Positions 26,566-36,084 of a DNA stretch of 64,000 nt are shown piece by piece. The notes under the pieces are model-generated. The model did no database searches, was not told the origin of the DNA, and was given only the letters and a program-made list of their open reading frames with translations. The first letter of the stretch is position 1, and each line of letters begins with the position of its first letter. The stretch lies in the NCBI RefSeq assembly GCF_000152905.1, contig NZ_AAMY01000002.1:248001-312000 (forward strand), in the 5' to 3' direction. This DNA comes from Nitrobacter sp. Nb-311A (GTDB lineage Bacteria; Pseudomonadota; Alphaproteobacteria; Rhizobiales; Xanthobacteraceae). Position numbers and translations under genes: made by a program.

Positions 26566-26971
26566 TCGCCGGAAGTCTCGACGATCGCACGTCATTGCCG
26601 GACTTGATCCGGCATCCATCCTGCTCAAAATCGATGGATGCCCGGGTCAAGCCCGGGCCTTTGTCCCTGCTTTCGCGGAGGCGGCTCTCGGAAACGGTTT
26701 GCGAGATCATATCGCGCCCGGACCCGGGTTCTCCGTTGCTTTTCGCGGCATCCTCTGCCATAAGCCCCATCTTCGCCGCCCGGCTGATTCAAGGGCTGCC
26801 GTGGCGACGACCGTGCCGGGATTTCGTTAGAAATTGCCGGGCACTTTCAGCGCTCTAAGGCATGATCCAAGCGGGAACCGGTTTTCGGATAAGATCATGC
26901 TCAATAGCGATCATTTCAGCCACCGTACCGCCCTATCCGGGCGGGTTTCGTCGTGGTGACAGGAGAGCCAA
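26566..26971. other. infC-rpmI spacer filled with repeats
   Basis: A long spacer for a normally compact operon. It holds a palindromic repeat at 26590-26665 (TTGATCCGGCATCCATC, then GATGGATGCCCGGGTCAAG) and a family B stem at 26864-26904 (GCATGATC / GATCATGC). No protein gene or recognisable L20-type leader was found. Confidence 0.6.
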
Positions 26972-27172
26972 ATGCCCAAGCTGAAGACCAAATCGGGCGC
27001 GAAAAAGCGCTTCAAGATCACGGCCACCGGGAAGGTCAAGCATGCCCAGCGCGGCAAGCGCCATGGCATGATCAAGCGGACCAAGAAGCAGATTCGTCAG
27101 CTCCGCGGCACCCGCGTTCTGTTCAAGACCGACGGCGACAACATCAAGAAATACTTCTTGCCCAACGCCTGA
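26972..27172 (+). CDS. rpmI: 50S ribosomal protein L35
   Basis: 66 residues, basic, with the L35 signature [33 protein letters not shown]. It binds 23S rRNA in the large subunit. GGAGAGCCAA precedes the ATG. Operon order infC-rpmI-rplT is the conserved one. Confidence 0.97.
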   Translation: MPKLKTKSGAKKRFKITATGKVKHAQRGKRHGMIKRTKKQIRQLRGTRVLFKTDGDNIKKYFLPNA

Positions 27173-27237
27173 CGTCGCTCGCCGCGGCCGACGCGGCAAC
27201 CCGTATTTAACCCGTTGATTTTGAGAGGAGTTCAGTC

Positions 27238-27597
27238 ATGGCTCGCGTCAAGCGCGGTGTGACGGCTCATGCCAAGCACAAGAAAGTCTACAAGGTCACC
27301 AAGGGGTTTTCCGGCCGCCGGAAGAACACCATCCGCGCCGCCAAGGCGGCCGCCGACAAGGCCGGGCAGTACGCCTTCCGCGACCGCAAGCGCAAGAAGC
27401 GCACCTTCCGCGCGCTGTGGATCCAGCGCCTCAACGCCGCCGTGCGGCCGTTCGGCATGACTTACAGCCGCTTCATCGACGGGCTGTCGAAGTCGGGCAT
27501 CACGGTCGACCGCAAGGTGCTGTCGGATCTCGCCATCAACGAGCCCGCCGCGTTCCAGGCGATCGCCGAGAAGGCCAAGGCCGCGCTCGCGGCCTGA
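27238..27597 (+). CDS. rplT: 50S ribosomal protein L20
   Basis: 119 residues, exact family length: [56 protein letters not shown]. It nucleates assembly of the 50S subunit on 23S rRNA and in many bacteria represses its own operon. A GAGAGGAG ribosome site lies just upstream. Confidence 0.98.
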   Translation: MARVKRGVTAHAKHKKVYKVTKGFSGRRKNTIRAAKAAADKAGQYAFRDRKRKKRTFRALWIQRLNAAVRPFGMTYSRFIDGLSKSGITVDRKVLSDLAINEPAAFQAIAEKAKAALAA

Positions 27598-27604
27598 TCG
27601 TATA

Positions 27605-27775
27605 TTACCCTCCCCTGGAGGGGGAGGGTCGGCGCCGCATGACGACGCTATGCGTCGTCGTGAGGCGTCGGGGTGGGGTGTCCTGCCAACCTGCACGCGC
27701 CCCGCATTCCGATTCACCCCCACCCGATCTGCTGTGCAGATCGACCTCCCCCCTCCAGGGGGAGGTGGGAGTACG
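27605..27775. repeat. C/G-rich palindromic repeat pair between rplT and pheS
   Basis: CTCCCCTGGAGGGGGAGGG near 27608 and CCCCCCTCCAGGGGGAGGT near 27752 form an outer inverted pair. Each is also a hairpin, and between them lies another inverted pair (GACGACGCTATGCGTCGTC). The unit looks like a composite REP/MITE. The stems are related to those framing the DUF559 gene downstream. Confidence 0.7.
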
Positions 27776-27786
27776 GGGCGCCGTCC

Positions 27787-28869
27787 ATGCCGAATCTCAC
27801 TGATCTCCAATCCAACATTCTTGCCGACATCGCGAACGCCTCCGACGAGGCCGCCCTGGAGGCGGTGCGCGTCGCGGCGCTCGGCAAGAAAGGCTCGATC
27901 TCGGCGCTGCTCTCCACTCTCGGCAAGATGTCGCCGGACGAACGCAAGACCGAAGGCGCGAAGATCAACCTCGCCAGGGACGCGGTGACGCGGGCGCTGG
28001 CCGCGCGCCGCGAGGTGCTGAAGGCGCGCGCGCTCGACGCCCGCCTTGCGTCGGAAACCATCGACGTCACGCTTGCCTTGCGCGAGACGCCCGCGGAAGC
28101 CGGCCGCATCCATCCGCTGAGCCAGGTGTGGGACGAGGTCACCACGATCTTCGCCGACATGGGGTTCGCGGTCGCCGAGGGCCCGGATATCGAGACCGAC
28201 GACTACAATTTCACGCGGCTGAATTTCCCGGAGGGTCATCCGGCGCGGGAGATGCACGACACCTTCTACTTCAATCCGAAAGACGACGGCTCGCGCCTCC
28301 TGCTCCGCACTCACACCTCGCCGGTGCAGGTGCGCACCATGCTGAGCCAGCAGCCGCCGATCCGTGTCATCTGTCCCGGCCGCACCTATCGCAGCGACTC
28401 GGACCAGACCCACACGCCGATGTTCCATCAGGTCGAGGGCCTGGTGATCGACAAGTCGTCGCATCTCGGCCACCTCAAATGGATCCTGCACGAATTCTGC
28501 AAGGCGTTCTTCGAGGTCGACAACGTCAACATGCGCTTCCGTCCGTCGTTTTTCCCGTTCACCGAGCCGTCGCTGGAAGTCGACATCCAGTGCCGCCGCG
28601 ACAAGCACGAGATTCGCTTCGGCGAAGGCGAGGACTGGCTGGAGATTCTCGGCTGCGGCATGGTGCATCCGAACGTCTTGAAGCTGTGCGGACTCGATCC
28701 CGAAACCTATCAGGGCTTCGCCTGGGGCATGGGCATCGACCGCATCGCGATGCTGAAATACGGCATCGCCGACCTGCGGCAGTTGTTCGAGGGCGACGTG
28801 CGCTGGCTCAATCACTACGGCTTCAAGCCGCTCGAGATCCCGACGCTGGCGGGGGGATTGAGTTCGTGA
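27787..28869 (+). CDS. pheS: phenylalanyl-tRNA synthetase alpha subunit
   Basis: 360 residues, the catalytic class II subunit of the alpha2-beta2 enzyme. An N-terminal coiled coil (residues 1-85) precedes the catalytic core with motif 2 ([20 protein letters not shown]), [16 protein letters not shown], and motif 3 ([18 protein letters not shown]). ATG at 27787 gives the usual MPNLTDLQ start. pheT follows after a 590-bp gap that holds the DUF559 cassette. Confidence 0.97.
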   Translation: MPNLTDLQSNILADIANASDEAALEAVRVAALGKKGSISALLSTLGKMSPDERKTEGAKINLARDAVTRALAARREVLKARALDARLASETIDVTLALRETPAEAGRIHPLSQVWDEVTTIFADMGFAVAEGPDIETDDYNFTRLNFPEGHPAREMHDTFYFNPKDDGSRLLLRTHTSPVQVRTMLSQQPPIRVICPGRTYRSDSDQTHTPMFHQVEGLVIDKSSHLGHLKWILHEFCKAFFEVDNVNMRFRPSFFPFTEPSLEVDIQCRRDKHEIRFGEGEDWLEILGCGMVHPNVLKLCGLDPETYQGFAWGMGIDRIAMLKYGIADLRQLFEGDVRWLNHYGFKPLEIPTLAGGLSS

Positions 28870-28902
28870 CTGTTGCCTGCGCCTGCGCCGCCGCGCGCTT
28901 GC

Positions 28903-28947
28903 TTTCTGTTCCCTCCCCCCTTGTGGGGGAGGGTCAGGAAGGGGGGT
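28903..28947 (+). repeat. inverted repeat, left arm of DUF559 cassette
   Basis: A 45-bp arm with internal CCCTCCCCC-CTTGT-GGGGGAGGG hairpin, ending nine bases before the DUF559 start codon. Mismatches to the right arm are at arm positions 32 and 36 only. Confidence 0.92.
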
Positions 28948-28955
28948 AAAGCAGA

Positions 28956-29462
28956 ATGCCGCATGCCGCAGTCAGTACGCTTCAACGCAGTCGCGCGAAG
29001 CAATTGCGTCGGACGATGACGCCCGCTGAAACGCTGCTCTGGCGTCATTTGAAGGCCAATCGGACTGACGGATTGAGCTTTCGCGGACAAGCCCCGTTCG
29101 GACGGTACATCGTGGATTTTGTCTGTCTGTCGGCAAAGTTGATCGTCGAGCTTGACGGCTATTCACACGACTTCGGTGTGCAGCAAAAGGATGACAAAGT
29201 CCGCGACGCATTCTTCGTCGCGGAAGGCTTTCGCGTGCTGCGCTTCAGCAATCACGATGTGACATCGAATCTGGAAGGTGTTGTGGAAACGATTCGCCTC
29301 ACAGCTTCGGCGTGTGCGAGTTGCTCACCCCCCTCCCTGCCCCTCCCCCACAAGGGGGGAGGGAACAGAAAAAGCGCGTGTCAAACCTCGGCTTCCTCGT
29401 CCGTATCCGATCAAACATCTTCCGAAATCGCCGCTACATCAATCCGAGGTCCTCAGCCATGA
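28956..29462 (+). CDS. DUF559 (Vsr-like) endonuclease-domain protein
   Basis: 168 residues. The first 115 are a DUF559 domain: [24 protein letters not shown], then [21 protein letters not shown] with Asp54, Glu65 and Asp67 as the PD-(D/E)XK metal site, and [12 protein letters not shown]. The fold is shared with the Vsr mismatch endonuclease. Residues from about 120 on are translated from the right inverted repeat and beyond, so the C-terminus is not native to the family. The frame overlaps the pheT start. Its function is unproven. Confidence 0.85.
   Translation: MPHAAVSTLQRSRAKQLRRTMTPAETLLWRHLKANRTDGLSFRGQAPFGRYIVDFVCLSAKLIVELDGYSHDFGVQQKDDKVRDAFFVAEGFRVLRFSNHDVTSNLEGVVETIRLTASACASCSPPSLPLPHKGGGNRKSACQTSASSSVSDQTSSEIAATSIRGPQP
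29327..29371 (-). repeat. inverted repeat, right arm of DUF559 cassette
   Basis: Inverted counterpart of 28903-28947. It lies inside the 3' part of the DUF559 reading frame, about 90 bp before pheT. Confidence 0.92.
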
Positions 29463-31897
29463 AATTCACTCTCTCCTGGCTGAAAGAACATCTCGACACC
29501 GATGAGCCGCTGGAAAAACTCGCCGACAAGCTCACCATGATCGGGCTCGAGGTCGAGCATATCGCGGACAAGTCGAAGACGTTCGCGCCCTTCACCATCG
29601 CGCGGGTGGTCTCCGCCGTGCAGCATCCGAACGCCGATCGTCTCAGGGTGTGCATGGTCGATACCGGCGAGACCAGCGACAAGGGCGAGCCCGCTCATAT
29701 CCAGGTGGTGTGTGGCGCGCCGAATGCGCGCGAGGGCCTGATCAGCGTGTTCGCGCCGCCGGGCACTCACATTCCGGGAAAGAACATCACGCTCGGCGTC
29801 GGCACCATCCGCGGCGTCGAGAGCCGCGGCATGTTGTGCTCGGCCGCCGAGCTTGAAATCTCCGAGGATCACGACGGCATCATCGAACTGCCCGCCGGCG
29901 CGCCGGTCGGCGTTGGCTATGCGGAATGGGCCGGGCTCGGTGATCCCGTGATCGAGATCAACCTGACGCCGAACCGGCAGGACTGCACCGGCGTGCACGG
30001 CATCGCGCGCGATCTGTCCGCCGCCGACATGGGCCGCTTCAGGGATCCGACCATCAAGCCGGTCAAGGGCGAATTCCCCTGTCCGGTGCAGGTCACGGTG
30101 GAGGACGCTTCGCTGTGCCCCGGCTTCGCGCTGAGAATGGTGCGCGGGGTGAAGAACGGTCCGTCGCCGGAGTGGCTGCAAAGGCGCCTGACCTCGATCG
30201 GGTTGCGCCCGATCAATGCGCTGGTCGACATCACCAACTTCATGACCTACGACCGCGGTCGCCCGCTGCATGTGTTCGACGCGAAGAAGGTGCACGGCCA
30301 TCTCACGATACGCCGCGCCCGCGACGGTGAGACGCTTAAGGCGCTCGACGGCCGCACCTATACGCTCGATCCGAACGTCTGCGTCATCGCCGACGACAAG
30401 GGCGTCGAATCGCTTGCCGGCATCATGGGCGGCGAGGAAACCGGCTGCGATGAGACCACAACCGACGTGCTGATCGAATCAGCGCTGTGGAGCGAGATCA
30501 ATATCGCCCAGACCGGCCGCAGGCTCGGCATCAATTCGGACGCACGCTATCGCTTCGAGCGCGGCGTCGATCCCGCCTTCATGGTGCCGGGGCTTGAGAT
30601 GGCGACGCGGTTGGTGACGGAATTGTGCGGCGGCACGCCGTCCGAAAACGTTGTGGTTGGTCAGGCGCTGCCCGACGATAAGGTGATCGATTTCCCCTTG
30701 AGCGAAATCAGGCGGCTTGCGGCCATCGACGTGCCTCTGGCCGAAGTGCGGCGCATTCTCGGCCATCTCGGCTTCATGGTTGCCGGCAATGGCCCTGTGG
30801 TGAAGGTCGCCATTCCCACCTGGCGCACCGACGTTCAGGGCAAGGCCGACATCGTCGAGGAAATCGTGCGCATCGTCGGCGTCGACAAGGTGCCGATGAC
30901 GCCGTTCGATCGCGGCGACGCTCAGCGCAAGCCTGTGCTGACGCCGATCCAGTCGCGCACGCGACGGGCGCGGCGCGCGCTGGCGGCGCGCGGCATGGTC
31001 GAAGCCGTCAACTGGTCGTTCATCGCAAAATCGCAGGCCGAGCTGTTCGGCGGGGGCTCGAGTGAACTGGCGCTCGCCAATCCGATTGCCTCCGATCTGT
31101 CCGACATGCGGCCGAGCCTGCTGCCGGGTCTCGTCGCGATCGCGCAGGCCAATGCCGACCGCGGCTTTCCCGATGTTGCGCTGTTCGAGGTCGGTCAGAT
31201 TTTCAAAGGCGATCGTCCGCAGGATCAGTTCACGGCGGCCGCCGGCGTTCGCCGCGGCATTGCTTCGTCGAAAGGAGCGGGACGGCACTGGTCCGGCTCC
31301 GCGACCGCCGATGCGCTCGACGCCAAGGCCGATGCGCTTGCGGTGCTTGCCGCAGCCGGCGCTCCGGTGCAGGCGATACAGGTCGCAGGCAGTGGTGATT
31401 CGAAAAGCCTTCCGGCATGGCTGCATCCCGGACGTTCGGCTGCGATCCAGATCGGACCGCAGAACGTGCTCGGCTATTTCGGCGAACTGCATCCGCGCGT
31501 GCTTGAGGCGTTGAAGGCCGACGGTCAGGTGATGGCGTTCGAGGTGATCCTCGACCGTGTTCCGGAAGCAAAGCAGAAAGCGACGCGCGCCAAGCCGGTG
31601 CTGGAACTGCCGGCCTTTCAGCCGGTGTCGCGCGATTTCGCCTTCATCGTCGATCGCGGCGTGAATGCCGCCGACATCGTGCGCGCTGCGCAGAACGTGG
31701 ACAGGAAACTGATCGCCGGCGTCACTGTGTTCGATCTCTACGAAGGCAAGGGCATCGATGCGAACAAGAAATCGGTCGCCATCGCGGTGACGCTGCAGCC
31801 GCGTGACAAGACACTCACCGATCAGGAGATCGACGCGGTCGCGGCGAAAGTTGTCGCCGAGGTCGGGAAAAGGACCGGCGGGAGCCTGCGCGGATAG
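29459..31897 (+). CDS. pheT: phenylalanyl-tRNA synthetase beta subunit
   Basis: 812 residues. [15 protein letters not shown] starts domain B1. A tRNA-binding/EMAP fold follows ([27 protein letters not shown]), then B3/B4 with LTPNRQDC and the editing region, B5 ([36 protein letters not shown]), and the C-terminal ferredoxin-fold anticodon-binding domain ([22 protein letters not shown]). Complete and colinear with the family. ATG at 29459 lies within the end of the DUF559 frame. Confidence 0.97.
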   Translation: MKFTLSWLKEHLDTDEPLEKLADKLTMIGLEVEHIADKSKTFAPFTIARVVSAVQHPNADRLRVCMVDTGETSDKGEPAHIQVVCGAPNAREGLISVFAPPGTHIPGKNITLGVGTIRGVESRGMLCSAAELEISEDHDGIIELPAGAPVGVGYAEWAGLGDPVIEINLTPNRQDCTGVHGIARDLSAADMGRFRDPTIKPVKGEFPCPVQVTVEDASLCPGFALRMVRGVKNGPSPEWLQRRLTSIGLRPINALVDITNFMTYDRGRPLHVFDAKKVHGHLTIRRARDGETLKALDGRTYTLDPNVCVIADDKGVESLAGIMGGEETGCDETTTDVLIESALWSEINIAQTGRRLGINSDARYRFERGVDPAFMVPGLEMATRLVTELCGGTPSENVVVGQALPDDKVIDFPLSEIRRLAAIDVPLAEVRRILGHLGFMVAGNGPVVKVAIPTWRTDVQGKADIVEEIVRIVGVDKVPMTPFDRGDAQRKPVLTPIQSRTRRARRALAARGMVEAVNWSFIAKSQAELFGGGSSELALANPIASDLSDMRPSLLPGLVAIAQANADRGFPDVALFEVGQIFKGDRPQDQFTAAAGVRRGIASSKGAGRHWSGSATADALDAKADALAVLAAAGAPVQAIQVAGSGDSKSLPAWLHPGRSAAIQIGPQNVLGYFGELHPRVLEALKADGQVMAFEVILDRVPEAKQKATRAKPVLELPAFQPVSRDFAFIVDRGVNAADIVRAAQNVDRKLIAGVTVFDLYEGKGIDANKKSVAIAVTLQPRDKTLTDQEIDAVAAKVVAEVGKRTGGSLRG

Positions 31898-31976
31898 CAT
31901 GCGCGGCGGTCTCGCGCCCTCTCGACGCTGGCGAAAAATATTTTGAAGACTCCAGCAGCACCGGCAGAATGTCGTG

Positions 31977-32645
31977 TTACGCAAGCACGAGATCGCAATA
32001 GGCAAACCCGTCGCGCTCGACGATGTCGCCGCATGTGACCTCGATCCGTTGCGAAAATATCGGCGCCGCGAAAACGAAAGTGTGAAACTCGCCGTTCTCT
32101 CCGCACGGATCGATTCCGGCCGGAAGGTCCTCCAGCAACCGCTTATCGAAGGCGCGGCCGGCAAACGAACGGTCAAGCTTCGCCCGGTCGATCGAGGCCA
32201 GACGGGCTTCCAGCCCGCTTGCGATCATCTCCCGCGCAAGCACCGAGGTCGGCCGGTCCCACAATGGAAACACCGGCGCGATACCGGTGCCCGCAAGTTT
32301 CTGTTCGCGATAGGCGCGGATGTCCGCGAGAAACAGATCGCCGAAGATGATATGCGTGATGCCGGCCTGCTTTGCATCCGCCATCGCCCGCTTCATCCGC
32401 GCTTCATAGGCATCGTTCGGGCACGGATTGGGAAGCGGCACGATGCGCGGCGGCAGTCCCGCGGCGGTGAGTTGAGCGTCCAAGAGCTTCTGACGCACGC
32501 CGTGGATCGAGACGCGGTCGAAGCTCTCGTTCACCGTGGTCAGCGCGCCGACGACGTCGAACGCGCCCTCGCGGCGGATCTGATGCAGCGCGAAGGCGCT
32601 GTCTTTGCCGGACGACCATGAAATCAGCGCGTTCGGTCGCGTCAT
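31977..32645 (-). CDS. PP-loop ATPase, diphthine-ammonia ligase-like
   Basis: 222 residues with a PP-loop SWSSGKDSAFALHQI (residues 9-23) and the Diphthami_syn_2 marks GALTTVNESFDRVSIHGVR, HIIFGDLFLADIRAYRE, PLWDRPTSVLAREMI. Eukaryotic Dph6 amidates diphthine on EF-2, which bacteria lack, so the bacterial substrate is unknown. Its ATG overlaps the TGA of the oxidoreductase gene upstream (ATGA), so the two are translationally coupled. Confidence 0.82.
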   Translation of the reverse strand: MTRPNALISWSSGKDSAFALHQIRREGAFDVVGALTTVNESFDRVSIHGVRQKLLDAQLTAAGLPPRIVPLPNPCPNDAYEARMKRAMADAKQAGITHIIFGDLFLADIRAYREQKLAGTGIAPVFPLWDRPTSVLAREMIASGLEARLASIDRAKLDRSFAGRAFDKRLLEDLPAGIDPCGENGEFHTFVFAAPIFSQRIEVTCGDIVERDGFAYCDLVLA

Positions 32646-34078
32646 CGGGGCAGCGGAAAGCCGAAGGCGTCGTTCGCGGACTGCGCCGGCGTTCGTCTGC
32701 GGCGTCGGACGGGCTTATGCTTCGACGCTGAGGGCGGCGCCGGTTGCTTGCTCGCGCCGATTTTCCGCAGCGCGGCGTCCGCCGCTCGCTCGCCGCTCTC
32801 CCATGCGCCGTTGACGGTACCCCACAGCGTATCGTGTGCGGCTTCACCGGCGAGAAACAGGTTGCCCAGCGGCTCCATCAGAATTCTCCGCGCCGGATGT
32901 CCGCCGGGTTCTGCCGCCGACATCGCCCCGAGCGCATGAGGGTCGGCGTTCCATCGGGTCGTGACGGACTGCTTCACCCCGGCCGCGGCATCGCTGCCGA
33001 ACAGCCTGGCCAACCAGTCCGTGGCGAAGGCCGTCATCGCGCTCGCTCCTTGCGCCGACAGATCGCGGCCGAAGCTGCCTGCGACGTCAACCGTGCACAG
33101 CGACGATCCGTTCGCGTTCGCCACGAGGAGCGCGGTCTTTCCGTCGCTGCTCTGCTCGATCAAGGTCTCGCCGGATTCGAAGCCGAGCGGATTATCGGGC
33201 AACCACAGCGCGATGCGATCGTAGCTGCCGAGCGACAATTTCGCAGCCGCATCAAGTTGACGCTTCGGTAATTCGGGCGTGAAGCGGATGTTGCCCGCGG
33301 TCAGCACATTGACGGACGCGGTAACGATGACGGCCCGTGCATCGATACGACCTGCGGGCGTCTCGACTCCAATGGCGCGGCCGGCCCACGTTACCCGGCT
33401 GACAGGCGTCGACAAACTTATGGGGACGGCTTGGCCGAGCGTCGCGAGCAACATGCCGAGGCCCTGCTTGCAGCCGATCGCGGAATTACGCTCCGGCGCG
33501 CTCGCCCGATCCATTACCGAGAGATTTTTCAGATCCTTTCCAGTGGCGCTGGCGCCGAGTACGAAATCGATCGTCCCAGCCCAGACGTCGAGATCGCCGG
33601 GCAGCACCGAGGCGCAGGCGACGTCGATCTTTTTTCGCGCTGCCTCGCCGATGGCCCGCCTTGCGCGCATCAGCGCCGCGAGAAACTGCTCGGTTTCGCC
33701 GGCACGCGCGTTACGCCGCCCGATGCGGATTTTCTGGCCGAGCGAAACCGGAAACAGATCCGTTCCCGCGCTTCGCGCCAGCCTGAGGATCGGGTTGGTG
33801 TCGGGTTCAAACAGCCAGCGCGCGCCGCGATCGAACGGCGTTTCGAAACTCCTGGTATCGGTATGACAGCGTCCGCCGATCCTGTCCGCCGCTTCGACCA
33901 CGAGCACGGTGCGATTCGCGGCCTGAATCCGCCGCGCCGCCGCGATGCCTGCGGCGCCTGCGCCGATCACAACGATGTCGGCCTCGCGCGGCAGCGTCGC
34001 GGCCCGCGCGCGGCCGATGCTCACTCCTGCCGCGCAGGCGGCGGTAGCCGACAGGAAATCACGGCGCGTCATTCTCAT
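32642..34078 (-). CDS. Tat-exported FAD-dependent amine oxidase
   Basis: 478 residues. MRMTRRDFLSATAACAAGVSIGRARA is a twin-arginine signal, so the folded flavoprotein is probably exported to the periplasm. DIVVIGAGAAGIAAARRIQ is the FAD fold, VLVVEAADRIGGRCHTD the second flavin motif, and NLFLAGEAAHDTLWGTVNGAWESGERAA the C-terminal flavin motif of monoamine/polyamine oxidases. The substrate is unknown. The tail (residues about 435-478) is basic and unlike the family. Confidence 0.85.
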   Translation of the reverse strand: MRMTRRDFLSATAACAAGVSIGRARAATLPREADIVVIGAGAAGIAAARRIQAANRTVLVVEAADRIGGRCHTDTRSFETPFDRGARWLFEPDTNPILRLARSAGTDLFPVSLGQKIRIGRRNARAGETEQFLAALMRARRAIGEAARKKIDVACASVLPGDLDVWAGTIDFVLGASATGKDLKNLSVMDRASAPERNSAIGCKQGLGMLLATLGQAVPISLSTPVSRVTWAGRAIGVETPAGRIDARAVIVTASVNVLTAGNIRFTPELPKRQLDAAAKLSLGSYDRIALWLPDNPLGFESGETLIEQSSDGKTALLVANANGSSLCTVDVAGSFGRDLSAQGASAMTAFATDWLARLFGSDAAAGVKQSVTTRWNADPHALGAMSAAEPGGHPARRILMEPLGNLFLAGEAAHDTLWGTVNGAWESGERAADAALRKIGASKQPAPPSASKHKPVRRRRRTPAQSANDAFGFPLPR

Positions 34079-34312
34079 GGCATGGTTTCCAAGATTTGAA
34101 TGCGGGAATGACCGGCGTTTGGCGGATCCGAAGGTCGCAGGCAAACTTCGGATCCGGGACACAGTCAATTTGCCGCATCGATGAGCCTGCGGCAACCGTC
34201 ATGGTGAATCCATGATAATGCCGCGATCGCAGCCATGAACCAAATTGCAACGGGTTCTGACCATGGTAAGGAGGGAAAACCGGTCAGGCGCGAAACGCGG
34301 AGAGAGACTGCC

Positions 34313-35242
34313 ATGGGTCTCGTACTCGATACGGTCGGAAAATGGATCGCGGCGTATCTCCAGAAGGAGCTGCCGGGATACGAGCCGTTCACGCCCAGTG
34401 ATCCGGAACGGTTGCGCGGCCTGATTCAGGAAGGCGACGTTCTTTTGGTCGAAGGCAATAGCCGCATCTCCGGAATGATCAAGTATCTGACGCAATCGAC
34501 GTGGTCGCATGCCGCGCTATATGTCGGCCCGATCAGCCGCGCCTGTGAAGCCGATGGCGAGCCGCATGTTTTGATCGAGGCCAATGTCGGCGAGGGCGTC
34601 ATCTCGGCGCCGCTGTCGAAGTATTTTCCTTATCACAGCCGGTTGTGCCGTCCGGTCGGCCTGTCTTACGAGGACCGCATCACGGTATGCCGCTATGCCA
34701 TCAACCGGATCGGCTTCGGCTACGATACCAAGAACATCGTCGATCTGATGCGTTATCTGATTCCGCTGCCCGTGCCGCAGCGCTGGCGGCGGCGCATGAT
34801 CGCGATCGGCTCCGGCGATCCGACGAAGATCATCTGTTCGGCGCTGATCGCGCAGGCGTTCGGCGCCGTGCGCTACCCGGTCCTGCCGAAGATTACGCGC
34901 GCGGGCAGCCGTCGCGCACGGCGCGAGATTCTGCACATTCGGGATTCCTCGCTCTATATGCCGCGAGATTTCGACATCTCCCCCTATTTCGAAATCGTCA
35001 AACCCACGATCGCGCGGGGGTTCGACTACAGGTCCCTTCATTGGGCCGATAAGCCGAAGTCGCCTTCTGAAGCTGAGCGTGTATCGGACCCTTTTCGGGT
35101 CGGGGCGGGCGCTCCGCCGTTTTTTCCTGCGCCGATTGACTCGTCCTCGCCGGTTGAAGAGGTGATCGCCCACGAAAACTCCCCGTCGCGGCCGCAATCT
35201 GAAGCTGGCGATGCTGCATATGTCCGCAGCGCGCGCGCGTGA
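34313..35242 (+). CDS. YiiX/YebB-like NlpC/P60-superfamily cysteine hydrolase
   Basis: 309 residues. The core shows the circularly permuted NlpC/P60 pattern of YiiX-type proteins: GDVLLVEGNSRISGMIKYLTQSTWSHAALYVG with His66, LIEANVGEGVISAPLSKY, and TKIICSALIAQAFGA with Cys175. Such enzymes cut amide bonds in lipids or peptidoglycan-like substrates. No signal peptide, but an amphipathic N-terminus. The last 70 residues are Pro/Ser-rich and low complexity. ATG at 34313 lies behind a modest AGAGAGA site. Confidence 0.8.
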   Translation: MGLVLDTVGKWIAAYLQKELPGYEPFTPSDPERLRGLIQEGDVLLVEGNSRISGMIKYLTQSTWSHAALYVGPISRACEADGEPHVLIEANVGEGVISAPLSKYFPYHSRLCRPVGLSYEDRITVCRYAINRIGFGYDTKNIVDLMRYLIPLPVPQRWRRRMIAIGSGDPTKIICSALIAQAFGAVRYPVLPKITRAGSRRARREILHIRDSSLYMPRDFDISPYFEIVKPTIARGFDYRSLHWADKPKSPSEAERVSDPFRVGAGAPPFFPAPIDSSSPVEEVIAHENSPSRPQSEAGDAAYVRSARA

Positions 35243-35419
35243 CGGCAGTGTTGCGCGCCCGCTGCAAGGTCAACCAGCCCTGACGCGACGTCCCGCCGCA
35301 AGCGCAGGCCCCGGCAATGAGCGAACATTGCATCGCCGGATCTGGCCGTTATCATGATTCATCCGACCGAGAGATCGTGCGGTAAAACCGGGCCGTAAAT
35401 GGCCTCGCGAGGCAATCCC

Positions 35420-35908
35420 ATGACCGACGCCGAAGTCACCGCTCCCGAACTCGCCGTGTCGCAATGGTTCAACACAGCCGAGCCCATGACGCTGGCCGCG
35501 CTGCGCGGCCGCCCGGTACTGCTCCATGCCTTCCAGATGCTATGTCCCGGCTGTGTCGCGCATGGTACGCCGCAGACCCAGCGCGCCTATGAATTGTTCA
35601 AGGCGACCGATCTTCAGGTGATCGGTCTGCACACGGTGTTCGAACATCATGCTGCAATGACACCGATTTCGCTTCAAGCCTTCATTCACGAATACCGGTT
35701 GACGTTTCCGATCGGCGTCGATGCCGCGGGCGATGGCACCCCGCTGCCCGTCACCATGGGCCGCTACGGAATGCAGGGCACACCGACCAGCGTTTTGATC
35801 GGCCGCAACGGACGCATTGTACATCACGGTTTCGGCCAACAGAGCGACATGGCGCTTGGCGCCATGATCGCGGCTGAACTTGCGGGCGCGCAAACCTACG
35901 CCGCCTGA
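35420..35908 (+). CDS. peroxiredoxin/TlpA-like thioredoxin-fold protein
   Basis: 162 residues with an AhpC/TSA-type thioredoxin fold. LLHAFQMLCPGCVAHGTPQTQ carries Cys42 and Cys45 in a CPGC motif, HTVFEHHAAMTPISLQAF is the variable insert, and GMQGTPTSVLIGRNGRIVHHGFG contains the cis-proline. The vicinal cysteines suggest a thiol-disulfide reductase more than a classical peroxidase. A start seven codons upstream exists, but ATG at 35420 has the GAGG site. Confidence 0.8.
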   Translation: MTDAEVTAPELAVSQWFNTAEPMTLAALRGRPVLLHAFQMLCPGCVAHGTPQTQRAYELFKATDLQVIGLHTVFEHHAAMTPISLQAFIHEYRLTFPIGVDAAGDGTPLPVTMGRYGMQGTPTSVLIGRNGRIVHHGFGQQSDMALGAMIAAELAGAQTYAA

Positions 35909-35993
35909 AGCCTTTCCGCTTCCGACGGAAATCAGAAGCGCGGCTCCACGATTCTTAATCTGACGCGTTTTCTCGACGCGAAGCCGGCATCCA
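35905..35993 (-). repeat. dispersed intergenic palindromic repeat, family A
   Basis: Reverse-orientation copy: hairpin CCTTTCCGCTTCCGACGG first, then TCTGACGCGTTTTCTCGACG and GCCGGCATCC. It overlaps the stop of the peroxiredoxin-like gene and continues into a piece (GGCATCCATCCTGGAGTCAAG) like the repeat at 26590-26665. Confidence 0.7.
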
Positions 35994-36084
35994 TCCTGGA
36001 GTCAAGCCCGAGGTCGTCCGTGCTCTTGCCGGCGCGGGTTGCGGCGTTTATTTGAGCGCAGGATTCTCTGGGGAACGCACCCTC

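Larger units (their letters stand above)
28903..29371. mobile_element. DUF559 cassette framed by 45-bp inverted repeats
   Basis: Left arm 28903-28947 and right arm 29327-29371 are inverted copies matching at 43 of 45 positions (beginning TTTCTGTTCCCTCCCCCC). Each arm is itself a hairpin (CCCTCCCCC / GGGGGAGGG). Between them lies a single DUF559 nuclease gene. The whole sits in the pheS-pheT spacer, where these two genes are normally close. No transposase is encoded. That this is a mobile or formerly mobile unit is inference. Confidence 0.65.

Noticed and set aside
26566-26971. An L20-type autoregulatory leader RNA before rpmI.
   Set aside because: The spacer is accounted for by two dispersed repeat families, and no L20-leader pseudoknot pattern was recognised.
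27232-28815. A 527-codon minus-strand frame across rplT and pheS.
   Set aside because: It covers two certain genes on the other strand and has no recognisable domain.
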